This document shows, in pieces, positions 1 through 6,090 of a DNA stretch of 10,462 nt (its first letter is position 1; each line of letters starts with the position of its first letter). The stretch is from contig JACOZM010000067.1 in assembly GCA_016181345.1 (NCBI GenBank), positions 1-10,462 on the forward strand, read 5' to 3'. The position numbers and the translations under genes are program-made. The stretch is from Candidatus Woesearchaeota archaeon (lineage in GTDB: Archaea; Nanobdellota; Nanobdellia; Woesearchaeales; GW2011-AR9). The notes below the pieces were generated by a model that ran no database searches, was not told where the DNA came from, and saw only the letters and a list, made by a program, of their open reading frames with translations.

Positions 1-83
1 TGGCTGAAAGACGAAATCTTAATTAAAACTTCGTTAGTTTCGGCATCAAGTATTTCAGCTTGATATATGTATTCTTTTTCCAT
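1..83 (-). CDS. Unrecognised protein, N-terminal fragment (runs off the window)
   Basis: An ATG at 83 opens a frame that stays open to the window edge and gives 27 residues beginning MEKEYIYQAEILDAETNEVL. I do not recognise the family. The fragment looks like the start of a soluble protein, with alternating hydrophobic and charged residues suggesting beta-strands, and it has no signal peptide or membrane segment. It lies 127 bp downstream of the secY stop on the same strand. It does not resemble the missing C-terminal part of SecY, which should begin with hydrophobic helices. A TATA-like stretch at 101-107 lies just upstream, so it may have its own promoter and be leaderless. There is no clear Shine-Dalgarno motif. 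The frame and start are seen; function is unknown. Confidence 0.6.
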   Translation of the reverse strand, partial: MEKEYIYQAEILDAETNEVLIKISSFS

Positions 84-100
84 AGTTTTTTATTTTTTAA

Positions 101-107
101 TTTATAA
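101..107 (-). promoter_or_regulatory. Possible TATA box for the gene starting at 83
   Basis: The minus strand reads GGATTATAAATT, followed by an A-rich run, about 20 nt before the ATG at 83. An archaeal TATA box normally lies about 25 bp upstream of the transcript start, so this would imply a leaderless mRNA. The surrounding DNA is AT-rich and such a match is easy to get by chance. Confidence 0.25.
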
Positions 108-153
108 TCCTTTAAGGTGCGCCGACTTTTAATTATCCACACCCTATATCTAT

Positions 154-228
154 CTTATCACCTATTAGCCAACAATACAATACCCTGATTTTGTGCTTAA
201 AAAGTGCCACTTATCCCCAATTAGCCAA
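154..228. repeat. Direct repeat echoing the secY 3' end
   Basis: Two 19-bp copies lie at 154-172 and 210-228 and match at 17 of 19 positions. The minus-strand core is TTGGCTAAT followed by a G-rich triplet and GATAAG. The copy at 210-228 contains the last secY codons (Leu-Ala-Asn-Trp-Gly) and its TAA. The copy at 154-172 lies 56 bp further downstream, in DNA with no gene. This looks like the trace of a small local duplication at the secY end. Confidence 0.65.
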
Positions 229-1116
229 TAATGTAGCAAATAATTGGATATTCGCCATCAACGCAGCAACTAAAATTACCGGAATATTTGAGGTGTAAAA
301 GAAATTTAACGGCCATCTCATACTATAACCACGAACTCGACCAAATGATAATGGAATCTCTACTTTCATCGACTGGCCGTAGACACAAATGAGGAAAACG
401 GCAATCGTTGAAACTAAAGCAGCTACTTGCAAGGCAGCAGTAGTTGCATCGCCAATAGATAGTGATTGGAACAAGGCAGGAATAGCGCCCGCGGCGATAT
501 CGGGATTTGTTGGAGATGGAAGAAAGTTAAACGCAGTGATAAATATTTGCTGAGCAACTCCTCCAGCAATGAATAAACTTATCCCAGAACCGAATCCCCA
601 CTTAGAGATAACTTCGTCCATGAACATAATCAAAATTCCGCCTAAAAATAATTGGAAAACTAGCAGGAACTGAAGCTGTGTATATACTGGTGTCCCGGCT
701 AATGAAGGAGATGGAGCTAGCCCACCCATAAATACATAGATGGCAGCTTCAAAAATGACAAAAAAAATAGCCAATATTTTTTGCAGACCTTGGAATTTTT
801 TCCTTCCTTCCATCGTAGTTAAATCAAGGTTTAAAATTCCTGTACCAGAGAGTAATTGTAATACAATAGAAGCAGTCACTAAAGGCCCTATTCCCAGACT
901 AATAATAGAACCAAATGATGCGCCTAGAATAATAGATAAAAATTCAAATCTCTGAAGCGAGTTTTCTCCTAAACCAAATAAAGGGATAAAACCCATGACA
1001 AAAAAAATAACAAGAATTGTGAGAGTCCATTTTAACTTCTCTTTAAAAGGCAACCTCTTTTGTTGTGGTCCGCGAACTTCCGGTAAAACAGAAGTTATTT
1101 TTTCGAGTAGACTCAT
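211..1116 (-). CDS. secY: Preprotein translocase channel SecY, truncated after helix 7
   Basis: This is the core subunit of the Sec61/SecYEG channel, which moves unfolded proteins across or into the cytoplasmic membrane. Family signs in order are an LPEV...PFKEKLKWT amphipathic N-terminus (about 10-31), TM1 (30-48), a plug-region segment, TM2b with SLGIGPLVTASIVLQLL (73-89), a GRKKFQGLQK loop (104-113), TM3 to TM6 (about 112-247), the cytoplasmic loop SMKVEIPLSFGRVRGYSMRWPLNF (249-272, a family hallmark), and TM7 (about 275-297). At 301 residues it is far shorter than the usual 430-490. The frame ends in TAA exactly where the family continues into the TM7-TM8 loop, so TM8-TM10 and the ribosome-contacting 8/9 loop are absent. 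No intact continuation exists in the next 210 bp. It may be a sequencing or assembly frameshift, a genuine split or decayed gene, or a short form. Its place after uL15 is the standard spc position. Confidence 0.93.
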   Translation of the reverse strand: MSLLEKITSVLPEVRGPQQKRLPFKEKLKWTLTILVIFFVMGFIPLFGLGENSLQRFEFLSIILGASFGSIISLGIGPLVTASIVLQLLSGTGILNLDLTTMEGRKKFQGLQKILAIFFVIFEAAIYVFMGGLAPSPSLAGTPVYTQLQFLLVFQLFLGGILIMFMDEVISKWGFGSGISLFIAGGVAQQIFITAFNFLPSPTNPDIAAGAIPALFQSLSIGDATTAALQVAALVSTIAVFLICVYGQSMKVEIPLSFGRVRGYSMRWPLNFFYTSNIPVILVAALMANIQLFATLLANWG

Positions 1117-1233
1117 TTTAGTGTTTGGTTATGTATATTTAATGGTAATAAACTGATAGGTAATGTAGGTTATGAATATGGTATAATTGTGTATGAAGTG
1201 TTAATGGAGTATTTTCTGTTTATGAAAATATGG
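1117..1233 (-). other. G-depleted leader between uL15 and secY
   Basis: This 117-nt spacer has about 28 C but only 2 G on the transcribed (minus) sense, the rest being A and T. It holds no Shine-Dalgarno motif near the secY start. A 12-bp element is repeated at 1127-1138 and 1168-1179 (11 of 12 match). It is unlike the purely A-rich spacers elsewhere in the cluster. The RNA would be almost unable to form GC pairs. Function is unknown. Confidence 0.6.
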
Positions 1234-1704
1234 TTATGAGGATTTTTCTGTACTTTCTTTTCCAGAAGCATCTACAACTTCTCCGCCGGCAGCCTTAATC
1301 TTTTCTGCGGCAGCTTGGCTGACGATCCCTTTGACTTTTAATTTTACTGCTATGTTCCCCATACTTAGGATTTTATCAACGCCTAATTTCTCCAAATCTA
1401 TAACATAAGCATTTCCTTCCTTTGAAATTTTTTTTTCTTGAACTAACAAATGCAACTTTTGCGGCGTAAAGTAAGCTAAATTGACGATGATATCTTGCTT
1501 AACACTATTTCTTCGAGGATTAAACCCGCGTCTTCCGAGAGTACGAGTCTTCATCCCCGCTTTCTTATGTCCTGCTCTTTTCCCAGTTCCAGCGTTTCCT
1601 CTACCTCCGATACTTCCGGCTCCCCTTCTCTTCTTCCGGCTACCTCCTCCATGAGTTACGCTTCCCCGGTACTTAGTTACTTTTTTCCGTTTGTAAACAA
1701 CCAT
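1234..1704 (-). CDS. rpl15: Large-subunit ribosomal protein uL15
   Basis: uL15 is a structural protein of the 50S subunit that threads a basic N-terminal tail into 23S rRNA. The 156-residue product begins MVVYKRKKVTKYRGSVTHGGG, with a Gly/Arg/Lys-rich segment through residue 65 (RRGAGSIGGRGNAGTGKRAGHK) typical of the family. The globular C-terminal domain follows, ending in an AAEKIKAAGGEV helix. The length is normal for archaea, and the last ten residues form a short Ser/Glu/Lys tail. The start lies 32 nt after the uL30 stop, with GGATGG upstream as a possible ribosome-binding site. It is followed by secY in the canonical order. Confidence 0.95.
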   Translation of the reverse strand: MVVYKRKKVTKYRGSVTHGGGSRKKRRGAGSIGGRGNAGTGKRAGHKKAGMKTRTLGRRGFNPRRNSVKQDIIVNLAYFTPQKLHLLVQEKKISKEGNAYVIDLEKLGVDKILSMGNIAVKLKVKGIVSQAAAEKIKAAGGEVVDASGKESTEKSS

Positions 1705-1706
1705 AT

Positions 1707-1749
1707 GTTAACCATCCTTCATTCAAAACATTAAACTTAAATCATCCTT
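1707..1749. repeat. Weak echo of the uL30 3' end before uL15
   Basis: The minus-strand end of the uL30 gene, AAGGATGATTTAA (1737-1749), is partly repeated at 1707-1719 as AAGGATGGTTAAC. The match is good apart from one gap and one change. The second copy carries the GGATGG that could serve as the uL15 ribosome-binding site. It is short, so chance similarity is possible. Confidence 0.3.
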
Positions 1750-2252
1750 GTAATCAGATCGTTGATCTTCTCTCCTCGATATCCAAGGCCGCCGCCAATA
1801 TTGAACGGCATTTTCACTCCTTTACGGCCAAAGCCTTTTCTTGGAGGATTGAGGGAAAAATATTTCTTATACTTTTTTCCATCAACATCTAAATGCTTAT
1901 AGGTATATAATTCTTTACGGTCCATCAGAGGAGATTCAAGTTCAACCCCGCGCTGAGCAACCAACTGTCCGAAAGTTTCATCGGAGATTTCTCCCCAAGT
2001 GATATAATCTTTAGCTTTCTGCAGCATCCCTTTGTTCAATGGATTATTTTCAATGATAACGCAACGATTTCTTTTTGTCAATTGCATCATGATCAACGTA
2101 TCTTTAATGTCTTTTTTAACACGTGCTAATCCTCTTACTAAGATAACTGCCAACTTTTGGCCACCAGTTGAGGCGGTTGAAGTTGTTTTTGTATTTTCAG
2201 TCTTTTTTACCTTGTTCATCTTGGAAGCGGAATGTTGTTGTTTTTCTACCAT
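1737..2252 (-). CDS. rpl30: Large-subunit ribosomal protein uL30
   Basis: uL30 is a small alpha/beta protein of the 50S subunit that contacts 23S rRNA; archaeal members carry a C-terminal extension shared with eukaryotic L7. The ferredoxin-like core begins at QKLAVILVRGLARV (32-45), followed by the LTKRNRCVIIE strand (58-68). The archaeal/eukaryotic C-terminus contains LNPPRKGFGRKGVKMPF and ends GGGLGYRGEKINDLITRMI, all diagnostic. Total length is 171 residues. The first 31 residues are a Lys/Thr/Ser low-complexity extension not normal in the family. The start at 2252 is supported by GTGAT at 2258-2262. The gene lies between uS5 and uL15, as expected. Confidence 0.95.
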   Translation of the reverse strand: MVEKQQHSASKMNKVKKTENTKTTSTASTGGQKLAVILVRGLARVKKDIKDTLIMMQLTKRNRCVIIENNPLNKGMLQKAKDYITWGEISDETFGQLVAQRGVELESPLMDRKELYTYKHLDVDGKKYKKYFSLNPPRKGFGRKGVKMPFNIGGGLGYRGEKINDLITRMI

Positions 2253-2257
2253 AGTTA

Positions 2258-2262
2258 ATCAC
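2258..2262 (-). promoter_or_regulatory. Shine-Dalgarno motif for uL30
   Basis: GTGAT on the minus strand, 5 nt from the ATG at 2252, matches the anti-Shine-Dalgarno end of archaeal 16S rRNA. It favours this start over the internal Met at residue 12, so the 31-residue Lys/Thr-rich N-terminal extension is probably translated. Confidence 0.6.
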
Positions 2263-2324
2263 ATTATTATTTGTCTAAATTATATGCCTTACTATTATTC
2301 TGTTCTGACTATCATATTTTCTTA

Positions 2325-2357
2325 ATTTTAGTTTTTTGTTTTAGTTTGTTTTAGTTT
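2325..2357. repeat. 10-bp tandem repeat in the uS5-uL30 spacer
   Basis: GTTTTAGTTT occurs exactly twice in tandem (2338-2347, 2348-2357). It is preceded by a looser copy with a longer T run (2325-2337). It lies in the 120-bp gap between uS5 and uL30. No gene is seen in this gap. Confidence 0.5.
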
Positions 2358-2372
2358 ATTAGCTTACAGCGT

Positions 2373-3164
2373 TTATTCTTTTGTCCGTAATTTGCCGTCG
2401 ATAAGACCTAATCGAGCTACATCTTCTGGCTTAATCTTAACCTGAGATAATCTCTTTAAAGCATCTATACAGGCTTTAATCAAATTGATCTTTGTTCCCG
2501 TTTGGCCAAAAGTCTGACTCCAGACATCCTTAATTCCGGCAAGAGCTAAAATTTTTGCGCATTCTTCTTCTACACAAAGACCTTTTCCTTTAGGTGCAGG
2601 AATCAGCTTTAATATTGACGAACCGCATTTTCCCTCGATTTCAAAGGGTATTGAATGAGGAGCTTTACAGTTGCACTGCCAGCTTCCGCATCCTCTTCTT
2701 ACTCTTATTAGGTGTAATCGTGCATTTCTCTTTGATTTATCCCTGGCAGGGACGGTTTCTTTACTCTTCCCTGTTGCTCCACCAACATAACCATCTTTAT
2801 TTCCAACTAGTCCGTACGTTGTAAAGTGAATCCTATTCCCTTCTTTAGTTTTTTTCTGCGTCTGCTTGAAAATTCTACGCTGACCACCGCCGAACTTCCC
2901 TTTAGCTTGCCCGATCAACAAAAGATCTTCCGTCAGGTCTGGAAGAAGCTGATCAACTATTTCTGCTTCTTGAATAACATAACCTTTGTTAAATACTTCC
3001 TCAATATCTGTTATCTCGCCGGATTTTATTTTTTTTCCTAGAACCGTCTTAGGCACCCAATCAGACTTCATCTCTGGAACAGTTTCGATATCAACTGCCT
3101 TTGCGATTTTATCGTCTTCAGGAACAAGCACTATGTCCAATTCTTTCTTTGATTTTTCAGCCAT
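2373..3164 (-). CDS. rps5: Small-subunit ribosomal protein uS5
   Basis: uS5 lies near the mRNA entry of the 30S subunit and takes part in decoding accuracy. The 263-residue product has the archaeal N-terminal region with WVPKTVLGKKIKSGEITDIEEVF (36-58). A double-stranded-RNA-binding-like S5 domain follows (about 78-145). The signature RRGCGSWQCNCKAPHSIPFEIEGKCGS (156-182), LIPAPKGKGL (187-196) and the C-terminal domain to about 235 complete the fold. The N-terminus is slightly long for the family because of a charged segment before residue 30. The start is preceded by AGGT about 4 nt upstream. Neighbours are uL18 upstream (144 bp away) and uL30 downstream (120 bp away), so this gene sits between two long spacers. 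Confidence 0.96.
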   Translation of the reverse strand: MAEKSKKELDIVLVPEDDKIAKAVDIETVPEMKSDWVPKTVLGKKIKSGEITDIEEVFNKGYVIQEAEIVDQLLPDLTEDLLLIGQAKGKFGGGQRRIFKQTQKKTKEGNRIHFTTYGLVGNKDGYVGGATGKSKETVPARDKSKRNARLHLIRVRRGCGSWQCNCKAPHSIPFEIEGKCGSSILKLIPAPKGKGLCVEEECAKILALAGIKDVWSQTFGQTGTKINLIKACIDALKRLSQVKIKPEDVARLGLIDGKLRTKE

Positions 3165-3206
3165 TTTTACCTTTTTAATTGTTTGATTATTATTTTTATT
3201 CTCTTA

Positions 3207-3258
3207 GTTTATTTAATTTGTTTATTTAATTTGTTTGTTTAGTTTGTTTATTGTTTCT
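3207..3258. repeat. 13-bp tandem repeat in the uL18-uS5 spacer
   Basis: Four consecutive 13-bp units are visible on the plus strand: GTTTATTTAATTT twice (3207-3219, 3220-3232), GTTTGTTTAGTTT (3233-3245) and GTTTATTGTTTCT (3246-3258). They fill the middle of the 144-bp gap 3165-3308, which contains no gene. The transcript through it is A-rich. Confidence 0.7.
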
Positions 3259-3308
3259 CTTTTATTTATCTCATTTTTCATTTATTTTTTGCTTATTTCT
3301 TGTTTAGC

Positions 3309-3830
3309 CTATTTTATCTTCTTTTTTACTTCAGCAAGATTCTTCGCTACATCGGCTTCTTGGTTAAGGGTTTTTAAATATTTAGTTATATGTTCTCCAG
3401 TCAGCCGAGAGTTGTCAGGAAAGATACTTTCATCTCCATACGGAATAGATAACCCGCCTTCTACAGCTCCCTTCAAGAAAGCATAGGTCTTTCCTTTTTT
3501 CTGGTGAGTTTTCATACCAGCATCCAATATGACATCCTTACAGCCAACGGCAACAGCCGCTTTAGCAATCAACAACCCAGTAAGGTAGCTTGCAGGAATG
3601 TTCTTACAGGAATGTTTCCATCCCAAAGCTTTAAGAGCAAAGGAATCTACAGCAGCTAAAACCTTATCTCCTGTTGGATTAAATTCTACGACCTGAGTTA
3701 TGATTCTCTGATTAGTATATCGAATGACAAGCCTTTGCTGATCTGATTTCAACTGAGCTAATCTTCTTTTATAATCTGTCTTCTGTTCTTTTCTTCGTCT
3801 ATATAAGACAGTTTTTGGTTTCTTATTCAT
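3309..3830 (-). CDS. rpl18: Large-subunit ribosomal protein uL18
   Basis: uL18 binds 5S rRNA together with uL5 and anchors it in the central protuberance of the 50S subunit. The 173-residue protein opens with the basic RRRKEQKTDYKRRLAQLKS segment (11-29). It continues with RLVIRYTNQRIITQVVEF and DKVLAAVDSFALKALGWKH. The archaeal NIPASYLTGLLIAKAAV block and LKGAVEGGLSIPYGDESIFP...RLTGEHITKYLK complete the family pattern, and the length is in the archaeal range. The ATG overlaps the eL19 stop as ATGA (3827-3830), which suggests translational coupling. Its 5S partner uL5 is encoded about 2.7 kb upstream in the same cluster. Confidence 0.96.
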   Translation of the reverse strand: MNKKPKTVLYRRRKEQKTDYKRRLAQLKSDQQRLVIRYTNQRIITQVVEFNPTGDKVLAAVDSFALKALGWKHSCKNIPASYLTGLLIAKAAVAVGCKDVILDAGMKTHQKKGKTYAFLKGAVEGGLSIPYGDESIFPDNSRLTGEHITKYLKTLNQEADVAKNLAEVKKKIK

Positions 3831-4279
3831 TGTTTCTTCGCCTCAAATAAATTGTGCTCGGTTAAATAAAGCTTAATGTGACGCTTATTTCTGAAATAAC
3901 CGCCTTTTGTTTTTGCGTATAGCATACGATAGTTACCAATAGAGATAAGTGCTTTTTCTTTTAACTCTTTCAGGAAGCTCCGCTGTACCCTGATTCGGGC
4001 CATCCAGCGTTCTTTTTTATTTACCGTGGAAAACTTACTTCCTTCTTTACTTCCTTTCCCTCTCTGTCGGCCTTTTCTTTTCTGAGCTGCATTTCTTCTA
4101 GCTCCAGCACGAGAGTGAAACGGTGTTTGACTTTCGGTAATTTTATGGACTGCAATCAACCCTCTCATATCTGATCGGGTAATAGCTTTTTTAATCTCAT
4201 CTAAAGCTTCAGGGCTGAATTTAATTTTGGTATATGACGTTTTCAGCAACTTAGCTGCCAATCGTTTCTTGTTTTTCAT
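3827..4279 (-). CDS. rpl19e: Large-subunit ribosomal protein eL19
   Basis: eL19 is an archaeal/eukaryotic protein of the large subunit with a long helical, basic body that contacts 23S rRNA and takes part in an intersubunit bridge. The 150-residue product starts MKNKKRLAAKLLKTSYTKIKFSPEALDEIKKAITRSDMRGLI. It has the very basic linker GARRNAAQKRKGRQRGKGSKEGSKF (58-82) followed by ERWMARIRVQRSFLKELKEK and RNKRHIKLYL, all typical. The length is normal. A GAGGAT motif at 4286-4291 precedes the ATG. The stop overlaps the uL18 start. The spacer upstream holds a pair of perfect palindromes. Confidence 0.96.
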   Translation of the reverse strand: MKNKKRLAAKLLKTSYTKIKFSPEALDEIKKAITRSDMRGLIAVHKITESQTPFHSRAGARRNAAQKRKGRQRGKGSKEGSKFSTVNKKERWMARIRVQRSFLKELKEKALISIGNYRMLYAKTKGGYFRNKRHIKLYLTEHNLFEAKKQ

Positions 4280-4357
4280 GTGATTATCCTCTTATTGGAG
4301 ATTTTTTAAATGTTTAAGTGTTTTATTTTTTTTATTTTTTTATTTTGAACTTATTGG

Positions 4358-4392
4358 TGATAATATTATCATGGAATTTCAGGTTATAACCT
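4358..4392. promoter_or_regulatory. Twin perfect palindromes between eL32 and eL19
   Basis: Two perfect DNA palindromes sit in the 116-bp gap: TGATAATATTATCA (14 bp, 4358-4371) and AGGTTATAACCT (12 bp, 4381-4392). Their centres are 22 bp apart, close to two helical turns. The second lies 3 bp past the eL32 stop. They have no loop, so they would act as DNA sites rather than RNA hairpins, for example as paired dimer-binding operators or an internal promoter region. The rest of the gap is T-rich. The palindromes are seen; function is inferred. Confidence 0.4.
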
Positions 4393-4395
4393 TCA

Positions 4396-5049
4396 TTATT
4401 GTTTTTTGATGATTGTCTTTTCAGCTTCCTGCTTCTCCATTTCTTTCTTTTCTTGTTCATGCTGGACTTCTGCATTTAAGCTTTCTTCCAGCTTATTCTC
4501 TTCAGCATTCGGTGATTTTTTGCTCTCTTCCTTTTTCTTCTCTTCTTCTTTTTTCTTCTTTTCAGCTATTTTTTTCTTATCTTCTTCTTTCTTACTTCTT
4601 AGTTTGACCTTTTCAGCTTTTTCTTTCTTCCTTGAAACAAGGTCATTACTTATATTCTCTTTTAACTTCGCTAAATCTTTAACATTTAATACCGCAATCT
4701 TATTCTTCACGGCAGCTTCAATGATAGCCAGTCTTTTCTTTGCGCCTATTCCTGAACTTAAGATAGCGCCTTGATCTTTTTTTAAGGAAAGTAATTCTTT
4801 TTCATTATTAACAACAACTGGACGTAAGCCTGATGAATGCAGCCCTCGGACAAGCTTATTGGTCCGATAGCCAATAGTGACTAATGCAGGTTTTCCTTTA
4901 TGCTCTTGGCGAACTCCCGAATGTCTTCCATCGGGAAACCTCCACTTCACTTCTATCTTGCGTTTGTTATGCGATTCTTTGACAACGAAATTAGGTTTAT
5001 GCTTCTTTTCTTTCTTTCTCTGTTCCAATAATTGTTTGATATCTGCCAT
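4396..5049 (-). CDS. rpl32e: Large-subunit ribosomal protein eL32 with long charged tail
   Basis: eL32 is an archaeal/eukaryotic protein on the back of the 50S subunit. The family core is residues 1-130: LLEQRKKEKKHKPNFVVKESHNKRKI, then WRFPDGRHSGVRQEHKGKPALVTIGYRTNKLVRGLHSSGLRPVVV (36-80), and GIGAKKRLAIIEAAVKNKIAVLNV (100-123). Residues 131-217 are an added tail made almost wholly of Lys and Glu (KKKKEEEKKKEES type), predicted to be a single long charged helix or disordered. The tail makes the protein well over half as long again as its core. A 13-bp repeat lies in the 66-bp gap before it. It follows uL6, in canonical order. Confidence 0.95.
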   Translation of the reverse strand: MADIKQLLEQRKKEKKHKPNFVVKESHNKRKIEVKWRFPDGRHSGVRQEHKGKPALVTIGYRTNKLVRGLHSSGLRPVVVNNEKELLSLKKDQGAILSSGIGAKKRLAIIEAAVKNKIAVLNVKDLAKLKENISNDLVSRKKEKAEKVKLRSKKEEDKKKIAEKKKKEEEKKKEESKKSPNAEENKLEESLNAEVQHEQEKKEMEKQEAEKTIIKKQ

Positions 5050-5069
5050 TTTTTATGTTTTGTAGTGTG

Positions 5070-5095
5070 ATTTTTTAGTTTTATTTTTTAGTTCA
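5070..5095. repeat. 13-bp tandem repeat before eL32
   Basis: Two adjacent 13-bp units, ATTTTTTAGTTTT (5070-5082) and ATTTTTTAGTTCA (5083-5095), lie in the short gap between uL6 and eL32. The first eleven bases are identical. This is the smallest member of the spacer-repeat set in this cluster. Confidence 0.5.
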
Positions 5096-5115
5096 TCATG
5101 GTCATCAGTGTTTAA

Positions 5116-5658
5116 TCAGATTGCCTTTCCTGCCTTATGCGTAATATAACATCCATCCTGGAAAATCCTGATATCTCTGTTTTTTACTCGGCAAAGCAAC
5201 TCGATCTTTGCTGCAGCTTGCCCGGCTGCTTCTAGATCTGGACTTTCTACAACGATTTCAGTTCCATTTATCTTTACTTGAACTCCGTCGGGAAGGGTTA
5301 CCTTCCGAGGGATACTTTCCCCAAAAAAGTTCTTTAAGATGAATTCTTTTCCAGAGACGGAAACACTCATAGGAAAGTGTCCAGAACAGATCTTTAATTT
5401 GTAAACATGATGCTCTTGGACCCCTTGGATAATGTTCTTAATATGAGACATAAATGTGCTTAAGTTTCTTTTTTCACGCTTGGTAGCTTTTTTTGCAGTA
5501 AGAGTTATTTTGCTGCCGACAACCTGGACTAACACTTTAGGGTGATGGAACTCTCTAGAGACTTCTCCCTTCGGTCCTTTGATCTTTAAGACGTAGCCAT
5601 GCTGCTCTATATGAAGAGGTTTCGGCAATTCTACTTCTTTGATAATATCGTCTTTCAT
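5116..5658 (-). CDS. rpl6: Large-subunit ribosomal protein uL6
   Basis: uL6 is a two-domain 50S protein near the factor-binding site and the sarcin-ricin loop. The 180-residue product matches the usual archaeal length. It shows EVELPKPLHIEQHGYVLKIKGPKGEVSREFHHP in the first domain. The second has the FMSHIKNIIQGV helix, VYKLKICSGHFPMSVSVSGKEFILKNFFGE, then PRKVTLPDGVQVKINGTEIVVESPDLEAAGQAAAKIE and the end RDIRIFQDGCYITHKAGKAI. Only one base separates the ATG from the uS8 TAA. No separate ribosome-binding site is obvious, so translation is probably coupled to uS8. Confidence 0.97.
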   Translation of the reverse strand: MKDDIIKEVELPKPLHIEQHGYVLKIKGPKGEVSREFHHPKVLVQVVGSKITLTAKKATKREKRNLSTFMSHIKNIIQGVQEHHVYKLKICSGHFPMSVSVSGKEFILKNFFGESIPRKVTLPDGVQVKINGTEIVVESPDLEAAGQAAAKIELLCRVKNRDIRIFQDGCYITHKAGKAI

Positions 5659-5659
5659 T

Positions 5660-6049
5660 TTAGTAACAGTATGCGATTAATTTTCCCCCTAATTTTTTCT
5701 CTTTAGCTTGAAGATGAGTCATGACTCCTTGAGGAGTGGAGATAAAGATAAATCCAAAATCTTTAGCAGGAAGATAACGTTTTTCCCATTTTTCGAAGGC
5801 AGTGAACTTTGTTGAGAACCTCGGCTTGACAACACCACATTTATTGATATTCCCAATCAAATTAACCTTTAAGACTCGCCCCTTACCATCTTCTATCTCT
5901 TCAAATGAGCCCAGATACTTGTTTTCATTCATGATAGTTAAGATCGTCTTGATCATTTTTGAGGCGGGTTTTAGCTCTACCTCTTTCTTCCCTACTTTCT
6001 CCGCGTTGAGTATCTTGGTTAAGGCCGCAGCCAATGGGTCATTAAACAT
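5660..6049 (-). CDS. rps8: Small-subunit ribosomal protein uS8
   Basis: uS8 binds helix 21 of 16S rRNA in the 30S platform and is a primary assembly protein. The 129-residue product begins MFNDPLAAALTKILNAEKVGKKEVELKPASKMIKTIL and continues GYLGSFEEI-like (here KYLGSFEEIEDGKGRVLKVNL). It ends with the rRNA-binding module ISTPQGVMTHLQAKEKKLGGKLIAYCY, whose STPQGVMTH is the archaeal equivalent of the bacterial ST..G..T motif. The length is normal. A strong AGGTGA lies at 6056-6061. The gene is preceded by a 217-bp spacer carrying an 11-bp tandem repeat and is followed after one base by uL6. Confidence 0.97.
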   Translation of the reverse strand: MFNDPLAAALTKILNAEKVGKKEVELKPASKMIKTILTIMNENKYLGSFEEIEDGKGRVLKVNLIGNINKCGVVKPRFSTKFTAFEKWEKRYLPAKDFGFIFISTPQGVMTHLQAKEKKLGGKLIAYCY

Positions 6050-6055
6050 TTTTGT

Positions 6056-6061
6056 TCACCT
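6056..6061 (-). promoter_or_regulatory. Shine-Dalgarno motif for uS8
   Basis: AGGTGA on the minus strand, 6 nt before the ATG at 6049, is a full archaeal ribosome-binding core. It fixes the uS8 start and shows that this gene initiates independently after the long spacer. Confidence 0.75.
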
Positions 6062-6090
6062 TTAATCTTGATTTCATAAATTGTATCCCT

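Noticed and set aside
84..210. A tRNA or other structured RNA gene between secY and the next gene
   Set aside because: No T-arm consensus, acceptor pairing or cloverleaf could be found on either strand.
4315..4350. T-rich stretch as a transcription terminator
   Set aside because: The T run is on the plus strand, so the transcript would carry A, not the U run used by archaeal polymerase to terminate.
4406..4774. Plus-strand open frame of 122 residues rich in Ser and Phe
   Set aside because: It is the antisense shadow of the Lys/Glu-rich eL32 tail: AAG/GAA codons read backwards give Phe, Leu and Ser. There is no ribosome-binding site or family resemblance.
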